In this document: piece after piece, positions 1 through 4,723 of the stretch
How positions within the stretch are numbered: position 1 is the first letter of the stretch
Layout: the number at the start of each line of letters is the position of its first letter
From: Oscillospiraceae bacterium
GTDB lineage: Bacteria > Bacillota > Clostridia > Oscillospirales > Ruminococcaceae
DNA length: 6,992 bases
Assembly: GCA_016296485.1 (NCBI GenBank)
Contig: JAEDJF010000076.1
Span: 1-6,992, forward strand
Direction: 5' to 3'
Program-made: the position numbers and the translations under genes
Notes under the pieces: generated by a model
What the model saw: the letters and a program-made list of their open reading frames with translations, nothing else
What the model was told of the DNA's origin: nothing
The model's database searches: none

Positions 1-29
1 ACGGCTCTTTCTTCCGGTAAACCTTTCAT
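1..29 (-). CDS. N-terminal start of a leftward gene, possibly sporulation regulator SpoIIID (partial)
   Basis: An ATG at 29-27 opens a leftward frame that runs off the left edge; the visible residues are MKGLPEERA. A GGAGG ribosome binding site lies at 42-38, eight bases upstream, and a TATACT -10-like box at 59-54 would give a very short leader. The pattern Met-Lys-x-x-x-Glu-Glu-Arg resembles the start of clostridial SpoIIID, a small helix-turn-helix regulator of mother-cell sporulation genes, recalled from memory. Nine residues are too few to assign a family. The start itself is well supported by the ribosome binding site; the identity is a guess. Confidence 0.5.
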
Positions 30-92
30 GACACAAACCTCCAAAAATGTTTGAGTATAAAGCATATTCGGAAGAAAGAAAAATTATGCAAC

Positions 93-119
93 AAAAAAGC
101 CGCGGGTTTTGCCCGCGGC
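93..119 (-). terminator. Intrinsic terminator of the phosphatase gene
   Basis: A perfect 8-bp GC-only stem (gccgcggg at 99-106 with cccgcggc at 112-119, 5-base loop) is followed on the minus strand by six T residues (93-98) and then more T-rich sequence. It lies just beyond the stop codon of the leftward phosphatase gene and insulates the leftward gene starting at 29. Confidence 0.9.
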
Positions 120-123
120 TTCG

Positions 124-159
124 GTGCTCAAAAAATATTTTGAGCACGAAGGTGCTCAA
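124..159. repeat. Three-part inverted repeat (GTGCTCAA/TTGAGCAC/GTGCTCAA) over the phosphatase stop codon
   Basis: GTGCTCAA at 124-131 and again at 152-159 flank a TTGAGCAC at 140-147. The central arm can pair with either neighbour: to 124-133 as a 10-bp stem with a 4-base loop (124-133 with 138-147), or to 152-159 as an 8-bp stem with a GAAG loop. The two hairpins are mutually exclusive. They cover the last codons and stop of the phosphatase, immediately before its terminator. Confidence 0.75.
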
Positions 160-592
160 GGAGCCCCTCGCACCCTTCGTTTACGTCTTTCCAGGTGACG
201 TCAAACCGGTCGTTGTACCAGGGGTCGGCGACCTCCCCCGGGCGGCTCGTGAAATCCATAAGAAGATGAATCTTGCCCAAAGGGTCGCCGCCCGCAATGC
301 GGTTCATATTGCGGAAATTTGCGTTATCCATGCCGATTAAAAGGTCGTAATATTCATAGTCCGCCCTTGTCATCTGGCGGGCGGTTTTCCCCGCGCAGGA
401 GATTTTGTGCTCGTTGAGCAGCTTTCGCACCGGAGGGTAAACCGGGTTCCCTATTTCCTCGGTGCTCGTTGCGGCGGAGGCAATCTCAAACCCGGCGGAA
501 AGCCCCGCTTTCTGGACCATATCTTTCATTACGAACTCCGCCATGGGGCTTCGGCAGATGTTGCCGTGGCAGACAAAAAGTATTTTTACCAT
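128..592 (-). CDS. Low-molecular-weight protein tyrosine phosphatase
   Basis: Cytosolic phosphatase of 154 aa, the usual size of the LMW-PTP family, which removes phosphate from phosphotyrosine via a cysteinyl-phosphate intermediate. The N-terminal P-loop CHGNICRS (residues 8-15, CX5R with nucleophile Cys8 and Arg14) directly follows the first beta strand. The general acid is Asp123 in the DPW motif (123-125). In the related arginine phosphatase YwlE the P-loop residue equivalent to Ile12 is Thr and sets phosphoarginine specificity; Ile here argues for a tyrosine enzyme. The ATG at 592 is preferred over an upstream in-frame ATG at 670 because GGAGG sits at 602-598 and the family P-loop normally begins within about ten residues of the start. 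It is a single-gene unit with its own promoter and terminator, divergent from proC. The physiological substrate cannot be read from the sequence. Confidence 0.93.
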   Translation of the reverse strand: MVKILFVCHGNICRSPMAEFVMKDMVQKAGLSAGFEIASAATSTEEIGNPVYPPVRKLLNEHKISCAGKTARQMTRADYEYYDLLIGMDNANFRNMNRIAGGDPLGKIHLLMDFTSRPGEVADPWYNDRFDVTWKDVNEGCEGLLEHLRAQNIF

Positions 593-638
593 ATTGACCT
601 CCGCAGTACGAAATATAATTGGCGACGGCGCTAAATTT

Positions 639-667
639 ATTTTATCACTTTCCGCCGGGGCTGTCCA
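639..667 (-). promoter_or_regulatory. Sigma-A-type promoter of the phosphatase gene
   Basis: On the minus strand TGGACA (667-662) and TAAAAT (644-639) are separated by exactly 17 bases, placing the transcription start near 632 and giving a leader of about 40 bases before the ATG at 592. Its -35 box is only three bases from the -35 box of the divergent proC promoter. Confidence 0.7.
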
Positions 668-670
668 CAC

Positions 671-699
671 TTGAAAAGCGCCGAAAGCCGCGCTATAAT
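671..699 (+). promoter_or_regulatory. Sigma-A-type promoter of proC
   Basis: TTGAAA (671-676), a 17-base spacer and a perfect TATAAT (694-699) place the transcription start near 706, about 26 bases before the proC ATG. No attenuator or riboswitch fits in so short a leader. Confidence 0.85.
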
Positions 700-731
700 A
701 TTTTCATAAATCTTAAAAGGTGGGGATACCG

Positions 732-1526
732 ATGCTGAATCTCGGCTTTATCGGCGCGGGGAATATGGGCGGCGCTCTTGCTCTTGCCGCCGCAAAAAAG
801 GAAGGAAACTCGATTTTCCTTTCGGACAAAATTCAGGAAAAGGCGGCGGCTCTTGCGGAAAAAACCGGCGGCGCCGCCGTTTCAAACGAAAAAATCGCCG
901 AAACGGCGGACTATATTTTTCTCGGCGTGAAGCCCCAGATGCTCGCCGAAACCATCGGAGAGATTAAGGACGTACTCAAAAAAAGAAGCGACCGCTTCGT
1001 GCTCGTCACTATGGCGGCGGGAACCTCCATTGAGAAAATCTCCGTGCTCACGGGCGCAGAATACCCTACGATTCGGATTATGCCCAATACGCCCGTTTCC
1101 GTCGGCGAAGGAATGGTGCTCTATACCTCCGGCTTCGGCGTAACGGCGGAGGAAATAAGCGCGTTTCTCTCCGCTTTCAGCGAGGCGGGGCGTTTCGCCG
1201 AGGTTCCCGAAAGGCTCATTGATGCCGGCGCTTCCGTCGCCGGCTGCGGTCCCGCCTTTGTGGACCTTTTCGCCGAAGCGCTGGCGGACGGGGGCGTCGC
1301 CTGCGGAATTCCCCGCGCTCTCGCGCTGGAGCTTGCGGCGCAGATGATATACGGCTCCGCGAAGCTCCTGCTTGAAAGCGGAAAGCACCCGGGCGAACTA
1401 AAGGACGCTGTCTGTTCCCCCGGCGGCACGACCATTCAGGGCGTGCGCGCCCTTGAGGAGGGGGCGTTCCGCGCGTCGGTTATGAACGCGGTCATCGCTG
1501 CCTATGAAAAGAATTTTAACCTATAA
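732..1526 (+). CDS. proC: Pyrroline-5-carboxylate reductase
   Basis: Catalyses the last step of proline synthesis, NAD(P)H-dependent reduction of 1-pyrroline-5-carboxylate to L-proline, in the cytosol. The 264-aa length is typical. The N-terminal Rossmann fold shows GFIGAGNMG (residues 5-13), followed by LGVKPQ (64-69), the family motif RIMPNTPVSVGEGM (115-128), and the C-terminal dimerisation/active-site helices with GCGPAF (171-176; GSGPAY is commoner), ADGGVACGIPR, and SPGGTT (229-234). The ATG at 732 is chosen over an in-frame GTG at 720, because the GTG overlaps the ribosome binding site (AAAGGTGGGG, 716-725) and the motif-bearing strand begins at once after the ATG. It appears to be monocistronic, with a consensus promoter and a shared terminator. 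No proA or proB is visible, so the pathway is not clustered here. Confidence 0.97.
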   Translation: MLNLGFIGAGNMGGALALAAAKKEGNSIFLSDKIQEKAAALAEKTGGAAVSNEKIAETADYIFLGVKPQMLAETIGEIKDVLKKRSDRFVLVTMAAGTSIEKISVLTGAEYPTIRIMPNTPVSVGEGMVLYTSGFGVTAEEISAFLSAFSEAGRFAEVPERLIDAGASVAGCGPAFVDLFAEALADGGVACGIPRALALELAAQMIYGSAKLLLESGKHPGELKDAVCSPGGTTIQGVRALEEGAFRASVMNAVIAAYEKNFNL

Positions 1527-1531
1527 AAAAC

Positions 1532-1560
1532 AAGGGGCGGGATTTCCCGCCCCTTTATTT
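1532..1560. terminator. Bidirectional terminator between proC and the dehydrogenase
   Basis: A perfect 10-bp stem (aaggggcggg at 1532-1541 with cccgcccctt at 1546-1555, loop ATTT) lies six bases after the proC stop. On the plus strand it is followed by TATTTTT; on the minus strand a run of T (from the A residues at 1525-1530) follows. It can therefore end both proC and the convergent dehydrogenase gene. The core 18-mer gggcgggatttcccgccc recurs inverted at 3335-3352. Confidence 0.9.
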
Positions 1561-1576
1561 TTAAAGTAGGAATCTT

Positions 1577-2602
1577 TTATTCCATTTCATAATCGATAAT
1601 TACTTTTATACCCTCACCCGACGCAGCAAAAGCCAAAGCTTTTGCAATGTCCTCGTGTTTGAATTTGTGGGTTACCATAGATGCAACAGAGGTTTTGCTG
1701 TTAAGTATATGGTCGATGACCTCTACAATGGTTTCGTGCTTGTAGCCCTGGGAACCATATATAATAGGCTGGGCGGCAATAAAGGGTTGTCCAGGAAGCT
1801 CAACTTTATCGAATACGGCAATAATTGCGTATTTTGTAGCATTGCGAGCATAGCTGAATGTTTCGGAAAGCAAAGCAGGAGCTCCTGCCGCATCAACATA
1901 CATGTCGACATCGGGTATAGGAAAATATCCGGGGTAAACGCCGAAATACTCTATTAGCTTATCTTTAAGATTTTCTTTGGAAGTGTTTATCGTTTTTGCT
2001 CCGAGATCGGCAGCTTTTTTAAGGCGGAAATCGTTCCTATCAACGGCGACTACATTATCGAGTCCGCGACCAATAAGACCTGCGATGGCTCCGAGACCGA
2101 TGGGACCTGCGCCGAGTACGACTACTTTATCGGAAGGCTTAGGGTTAAACGCTACCGCACCCTGTACGCCGACTGACATAGGCTCAATAATTACCGCTTT
2201 GTCAAGATCAGCGTTTTGACCGAGCTGATAAATGTTGACATTGAGCTCGGCATTTTGGACAAGGGAATATTCAGAAAAAGCACCGGCAAGTACTGACCCG
2301 GCAACGCCTCTGCATTGACTCATAACGGGGTCAACAAAAACAATATCGCCGACATTTATGTCGTCCGATACTTCAGAACCTTTTTTAGTTACCTTTCCGA
2401 CCATTTCATGACCGAATTGGGAACCGGGGAAAACTCCGTAATTCTCACCGCCGTGGGTAAAAATACCGACATCAGAGCCACAAATGCCGGCACGAAGGAC
2501 CTTTACCAGCACGTCTTTATTTCCAACATCGGGGATCGGTCTTTCCTCAACAGATACGTTGCCGATTCCGTTATAAATAGCACATTTCATCATTTCTGCC
2601 AT
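1577..2602 (-). CDS. Zinc-dependent medium-chain alcohol/polyol dehydrogenase
   Basis: NAD(P)-dependent oxidoreductase of the medium-chain dehydrogenase (MDR) superfamily, 341 aa, cytosolic. The N-terminal catalytic domain has GICGSD (residues 39-44, zinc ligand Cys41), GHE (64-66, zinc ligand His65) and the EP pair at 140-141 that supplies the third ligand in sorbitol and threonine dehydrogenases. The Rossmann domain shows GAGPIG (164-169) and Asp188 at the end of the second strand, suggesting preference for NAD over NADP. The four-cysteine lobe that binds structural zinc is missing; only Cys97 is present in that stretch. Substrate is unknown: sugar alcohol, butanediol or threonine-like substrates are all possible. 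The ATG at 2602 has AAGGAGG at 2616-2610; an upstream in-frame start at 2653 lacks such a site and overlaps the promoter. It lies downstream of a TetR gene and has its own promoter carrying a palindrome. Its composition is visibly AT-richer than proC. Confidence 0.9.
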   Translation of the reverse strand: MAEMMKCAIYNGIGNVSVEERPIPDVGNKDVLVKVLRAGICGSDVGIFTHGGENYGVFPGSQFGHEMVGKVTKKGSEVSDDINVGDIVFVDPVMSQCRGVAGSVLAGAFSEYSLVQNAELNVNIYQLGQNADLDKAVIIEPMSVGVQGAVAFNPKPSDKVVVLGAGPIGLGAIAGLIGRGLDNVVAVDRNDFRLKKAADLGAKTINTSKENLKDKLIEYFGVYPGYFPIPDVDMYVDAAGAPALLSETFSYARNATKYAIIAVFDKVELPGQPFIAAQPIIYGSQGYKHETIVEVIDHILNSKTSVASMVTHKFKHEDIAKALAFAASGEGIKVIIDYEME

Positions 2603-2624
2603 AATAAAACCTCCTTTTTTCTTA

Positions 2625-2653
2625 ATTTTATATATCTGATAAATATTTATCAA
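2625..2653 (-). promoter_or_regulatory. Promoter of the dehydrogenase gene
   Basis: On the minus strand TTGATA (2653-2648) and TAAAAT (2630-2625) are spaced by 17 bases, with transcription expected from about 2618. The ribosome binding site follows almost directly, so the leader is very short. The spacer is occupied by a perfect palindrome, listed separately. Confidence 0.7.
2637..2652. promoter_or_regulatory. Perfect 16-bp palindrome, probable operator for the adjacent TetR regulator
   Basis: TGATAAATATTTATCA is its own reverse complement over 16 bases. It covers the -35 box and most of the spacer of the dehydrogenase promoter, so a bound dimer would block RNA polymerase. TetR dimers bind palindromes of this size, and a TetR gene lies directly upstream. 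No second perfect copy was found at the tetR promoter, so autoregulation by the same site is not evident. Its AT-richness means some such palindromes arise by chance; the position is the main argument. Confidence 0.55.
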
Positions 2654-2673
2654 TTCACAGAAAGAGCGTAACG

Positions 2674-2712
2674 AAAAAAGAAAGGAAACATATCACCAGA
2701 TATGTTTCCTTT
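2674..2712 (-). terminator. Terminator of the TetR gene, overlapping its stop codon
   Basis: A perfect 14-bp inverted repeat (aaaggaaacatatc at 2681-2694, reverse complement at 2699-2712, loop ACCA) is followed on the minus strand by C and then six T residues (2679-2674). The stop codon lies in the upstream edge of the structure. The arm is AT-richer than the other terminators here, so it may be leaky; a double role as a protein-binding palindrome is possible. Confidence 0.75.
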
Positions 2713-3244
2713 CCACAATTTCATTATGCTTGTTTTCATAATCTTCAATCGATACAAGGTACATTTGCGTCATAAATTCGGGAGATTCTTTCATTCCGTT
2801 TTTCATCCATTTTTTCAGGAGCATTGCTTGCAGCGATGCGAATTTATATGAAAGATATTCGAGTTCCGTTTTATTCTCAATAATATCGCAAAAAATAATG
2901 TTGAAGACGATTTCCATTCTCGAAATAATTGTGTCAAATAGGGAGTTCTGACCATTTTCCTGAATAGCGATAGCAAAAAAATCTTTTTCTTCCAAATAAG
3001 AATTGTATACGGCTGTCATAAAATTCTTTGTATTTATACCATACTTTAGGCAATCGCGAATAGTCTTTTCCACTCTGTCAATGAAAATTTTTTCCGTAAT
3101 GGCCTGCCTGTCAGGAAAATAATTATAAAAAGTTTTTCGTGATATTTTTAAATGGTCACAGATATCTACTACGGTGATATTTGTTGTGTTTCTTATTTTT
3201 GAAAGCTCAATGAATCCTTTTTCGATCTTCTCTTTCGTGTTCAA
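2693..3244 (-). CDS. TetR/AcrR-family transcriptional regulator
   Basis: DNA-binding repressor-type protein of 183 aa. The N-terminal helix-turn-helix spans about residues 24-43 (ITVVDICDHLKISRKTFYNYF) and is typical of TetR. The C-terminal half is a helical ligand-binding and dimerisation domain ending in the pattern WMKNGMKESPE (146-156), common in a TetR subgroup that includes DhaS-like regulators. The start codon is TTG at 3244-3242, supported by GGAGG at 3257-3253 with eight bases of spacing; the helix-turn-helix sits at the normal distance from it. The gene precedes the dehydrogenase on the same strand with a 90-base gap, its own terminator and a separate promoter, so it most likely controls that gene. 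A sampled 60-base stretch is about 35 percent GC, against about 67 percent in a proC sample, pointing to a different origin or selection. The inducer is unknown. Confidence 0.9.
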   Translation of the reverse strand: MNTKEKIEKGFIELSKIRNTTNITVVDICDHLKISRKTFYNYFPDRQAITEKIFIDRVEKTIRDCLKYGINTKNFMTAVYNSYLEEKDFFAIAIQENGQNSLFDTIISRMEIVFNIIFCDIIENKTELEYLSYKFASLQAMLLKKWMKNGMKESPEFMTQMYLVSIEDYENKHNEIVERKHIW

Positions 3245-3285
3245 AGATATATCCTCCGGAATGTGCCTCGAAATTATTTTTTATA

Positions 3286-3315
3286 ATTATATCATCAATC
3301 TTTCCTTGTGCGCAA
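3286..3315 (-). promoter_or_regulatory. Probable promoter of the TetR gene
   Basis: On the minus strand a perfect TATAAT (3291-3286) is preceded by TTGCGC (3315-3310) with an 18-base spacer. Transcription would start near 3279, about 35 bases before the TTG start. The promoter lies just downstream of the terminator of the bile salt hydrolase gene, so tetR is transcriptionally separate from it. Confidence 0.55.
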
Positions 3316-3327
3316 TTAATATTTAAT

Positions 3328-3359
3328 AAATAAAGGGCGGGAAATCCCGCCCTTTATTT
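3328..3359 (-). terminator. Terminator of the bile salt hydrolase gene
   Basis: A perfect 14-bp inverted repeat (aaataaagggcggg at 3328-3341, reverse complement at 3346-3359, loop AAAT on the plus strand) starts at the base next to the stop codon of the leftward gene. On the minus strand the GC core is followed by TTTATTTATT. The 18-mer core is the reverse complement of the one at 1535-1552. Confidence 0.88.
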
Positions 3360-4334
3360 TTAATTCATCATTTTTATCTGCTGCCCGGTGATTATGGGGT
3401 AGCTTATGAGGAGAGCGGAATCGAGGTTCTCGTGGTGCATATCAATTCCGGTTATCTGGCTGTTCTCATAGGTGGTGTAGTAGTAAATTCCTTTGTCCGT
3501 GTTGCAGCAGGAGGAGTAGATTGTGATTTCGTATTTTCCCTCGCCCATGTGGACGCAGCCGCGCTGCTGGGCGACGGAGCCGAGGATGTGGAAAAACTGG
3601 CTGATGCTGGCGGATTCGGAGTCGCCGGAGAGGGAATTGAGCTTCGTGAACGCCGCTTTTACAAAGCGGGAGGCGGAGGAAAGGTCCCCCGGAAGCCCCA
3701 TTGCGCCCATGCCTCGGCTATAGGTTTCAAGCTTCACCTTGTCGGAAAAACTGTTGACCGGCGCTTCGGTGGAAAGGCTCATATAGTTGCAAAGGTTGGT
3801 CATGTGGTAGTCGAAGGTGGGGTTGTTGGTGAGGATCCCGACGGGGTTGTCGTAAACCTTGAGCCCGTCCTTGACGGACTCAACAGTGATGGATTCCTCC
3901 CGGTCGGAAATTATCCAGTGAAGGGTCGCGAGGGGAAGCTCCGGGGAAAAGCAAATATCCACGAGGTTTATTCTTTCGAGAAGCACCCTCGCTTCGGAAA
4001 CGTCGGCGCACTGTCCCAAAATCCAGGGAATAAACTCAAAGGGGGTCACGTTGTCCTTGCCCTCGGCTTCGGGCTTATAATCCGCGTTGCCCGGGAAGTT
4101 GAGCCCCGCCATCGAAAGCCCCTTTTCGTTGGTGGCTTCGTAGTAGAGCGGGTAGCTGTTCATAACGGCGGCCATTCCTATCATGGCGTAGTGCTTTTCG
4201 AGGGCGGGGACTTTTTTGAAGTTCAAAACGAAATTTCTCGGGGTAACGGTGACGCTCTCGTTATAGGAATATTCGAGGTCGAGGTTCCGCCCGAAATAGT
4301 GGTCCTTGGTTTTATAGGTCGCTGCGGTGCACAT
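3360..4334 (-). CDS. bsh: Bile salt hydrolase (choloylglycine hydrolase, Ntn hydrolase family)
   Basis: Hydrolyses the amide bond of glycine- or taurine-conjugated bile acids, releasing free bile acid in the gut; cytosolic, no signal peptide. At 324 aa it matches the family length. After removal of Met1 the nucleophile is Cys2 (MCTAATYKTKD). Other expected active-site residues are Arg16 and Asp19 (FGRNLD), Asn79 (GLNFP), Asn170 (LTNNPTFDYH) and Arg223 (SASRF), matching Cys2, Arg18, Asp21, Asn82, Asn175 and Arg228 of the Clostridium perfringens enzyme by recalled alignment. GIYYYTTYENSQITGIDM (282-299) is nearly the same as in that enzyme, which favours bile salt hydrolase over penicillin V acylase. 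The selectivity-loop region reads TYSRGMG (204-210). AAAAGGAG at 4350-4343 supports the ATG at 4334. It is monocistronic; a TATAAA box at 4366-4361 may be its -10, but no convincing -35 was found. Confidence 0.95.
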   Translation of the reverse strand: MCTAATYKTKDHYFGRNLDLEYSYNESVTVTPRNFVLNFKKVPALEKHYAMIGMAAVMNSYPLYYEATNEKGLSMAGLNFPGNADYKPEAEGKDNVTPFEFIPWILGQCADVSEARVLLERINLVDICFSPELPLATLHWIISDREESITVESVKDGLKVYDNPVGILTNNPTFDYHMTNLCNYMSLSTEAPVNSFSDKVKLETYSRGMGAMGLPGDLSSASRFVKAAFTKLNSLSGDSESASISQFFHILGSVAQQRGCVHMGEGKYEITIYSSCCNTDKGIYYYTTYENSQITGIDMHHENLDSALLISYPIITGQQIKMMN

Positions 4335-4397
4335 TTTATTTTCTCCTTTTTTGTTTTACGTTTATAGTCTTTCTCTGAAAAGCAATATTACACCGAA

Positions 4398-4422
4398 ATT
4401 TTGTTTCTTTAGCGAACAAAAT
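4398..4422. repeat. Inverted repeat upstream of the bile salt hydrolase gene
   Basis: ATTTTGTT (4398-4405) and AACAAAAT (4415-4422) are perfect complements separated by nine bases. The element sits between the bile salt hydrolase start and the divergent ABC-F promoter, within reach of the promoter of either gene. It may be an operator or simply an AT-rich coincidence. Confidence 0.35.
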
Positions 4423-4447
4423 GTAAATTAAAGGTTAATAAACCGCC

Positions 4448-4476
4448 TTGAATATTCCGAAAAACTGTGCTACTAT
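4448..4476 (+). promoter_or_regulatory. Extended -10 promoter of the ABC-F transcription unit
   Basis: TTGAAT (4448-4453), a 17-base spacer ending in TGC (4468-4470, extended -10 TGn) and TACTAT (4471-4476) suggest transcription from about 4483. That start lies about 24 bases before the three-codon leader frame and about 240 bases before the ABC-F gene. Confidence 0.65.
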
Positions 4477-4506
4477 ATAGTAAGAAAATATGAAAAGGGT
4501 GAAAAA

Positions 4507-4518
4507 ATGCGCAAATAA
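4507..4518 (+). CDS. Three-codon leader reading frame (Met-Arg-Lys-stop)
   Basis: ATG CGC AAA TAA, preceded by AAAAGGGTG (4493-4501) as ribosome binding site, with AAAGG eight bases before the ATG. It is the only ATG between the predicted transcription start and the ABC-F start. Its last sense codons and stop lie in the 5' arm of the long-range stem, as expected for a ribosome-sensing leader. A peptide this short could act through stalling at start or stop rather than through its product. Translation is not proven. Confidence 0.5.
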   Translation: MRK

Positions 4519-4668
4519 TCCGTTTTAAGTAAGTAAGCGAAATTTTAGCTTTTCGGTTTTGCTCCGCCTTTTGGCGCGGGCTTTGCTTCTTACGGAAGAA
4601 CGCGGATTATTTGACGCCGGCTCGCCCTTTATTTTTGTATAAAGAGGTTTAGTTGTCCTGCGCCCGTG

Positions 4669-4704
4669 GTCCCGCTTTCCGTAGCCGGAAAGCGAGACTT
4701 TTTT
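4669..4704 (+). terminator. Intrinsic terminator (attenuator) before the ABC-F gene
   Basis: CGCTTTCCG (4673-4681) and CGGAAAGCG (4686-4694) form a perfect 9-bp stem with a TAGC loop, extended by GTC/GAC (4669-4671 with 4696-4698) past one C-A mismatch, and followed by six T residues (4699-4704). It ends four bases before the ribosome binding site AAAGGAGG (4708-4715). It lies inside the transcription unit, so it must act as a regulated attenuator rather than a gene end. Confidence 0.85.
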
Positions 4705-4723
4705 GTCAAAGGAGGCGCAGCGT

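Larger units (their letters stand above)
4483..4723 (+). promoter_or_regulatory. Attenuator leader of the ABC-F gene
   Basis: This gene-free stretch holds a structured leader. An 11-bp perfect long-range stem joins CAAATAATCCG (4512-4522), which overlaps the last codons and stop of a tiny leader frame, to CGGATTATTTG (4603-4613). A second pairing competes with the terminator: TTACGGAAG (4590-4598) can pair with TTTCCGTAG (4676-4684), seven Watson-Crick pairs flanked by two G-U pairs, which would break the upstream half of the terminator stem at 4669-4704. A ribosome stalled on the leader frame would mask 4512-4522 and could shift the balance to the antiterminator. This is the known logic of leader-peptide attenuation in resistance ABC-F genes such as vmlR, Listeria lmo0919 and msr; here it is inferred from pairing alone. 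Confidence 0.72.

Noticed and set aside
1577..3244. Mobile element carrying the TetR-dehydrogenase pair
   Set aside because: No transposase, integrase, target-site duplication or terminal repeat other than the terminator hairpins is visible; composition difference alone is not enough.
3282..3291. Palindrome TATAATTATA at the tetR promoter as an autoregulatory operator
   Set aside because: It is short, wholly A/T, overlaps the -10 box and does not match the palindrome at the dehydrogenase promoter; chance is sufficient.
3432..4367. Long plus-strand open frame of 311 codons antisense to the bile salt hydrolase
   Set aside because: It is a shadow of a gene with full family motifs on the other strand; its protein is low-complexity Gly/Val-rich, has no recognisable domain and no ribosome binding site.
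4627..4644. Hairpin CTTTAT/ATAAAG in the ABC-F leader as a second terminator
   Set aside because: The stem is only six pairs, nearly all A-T, and no T-run follows it.
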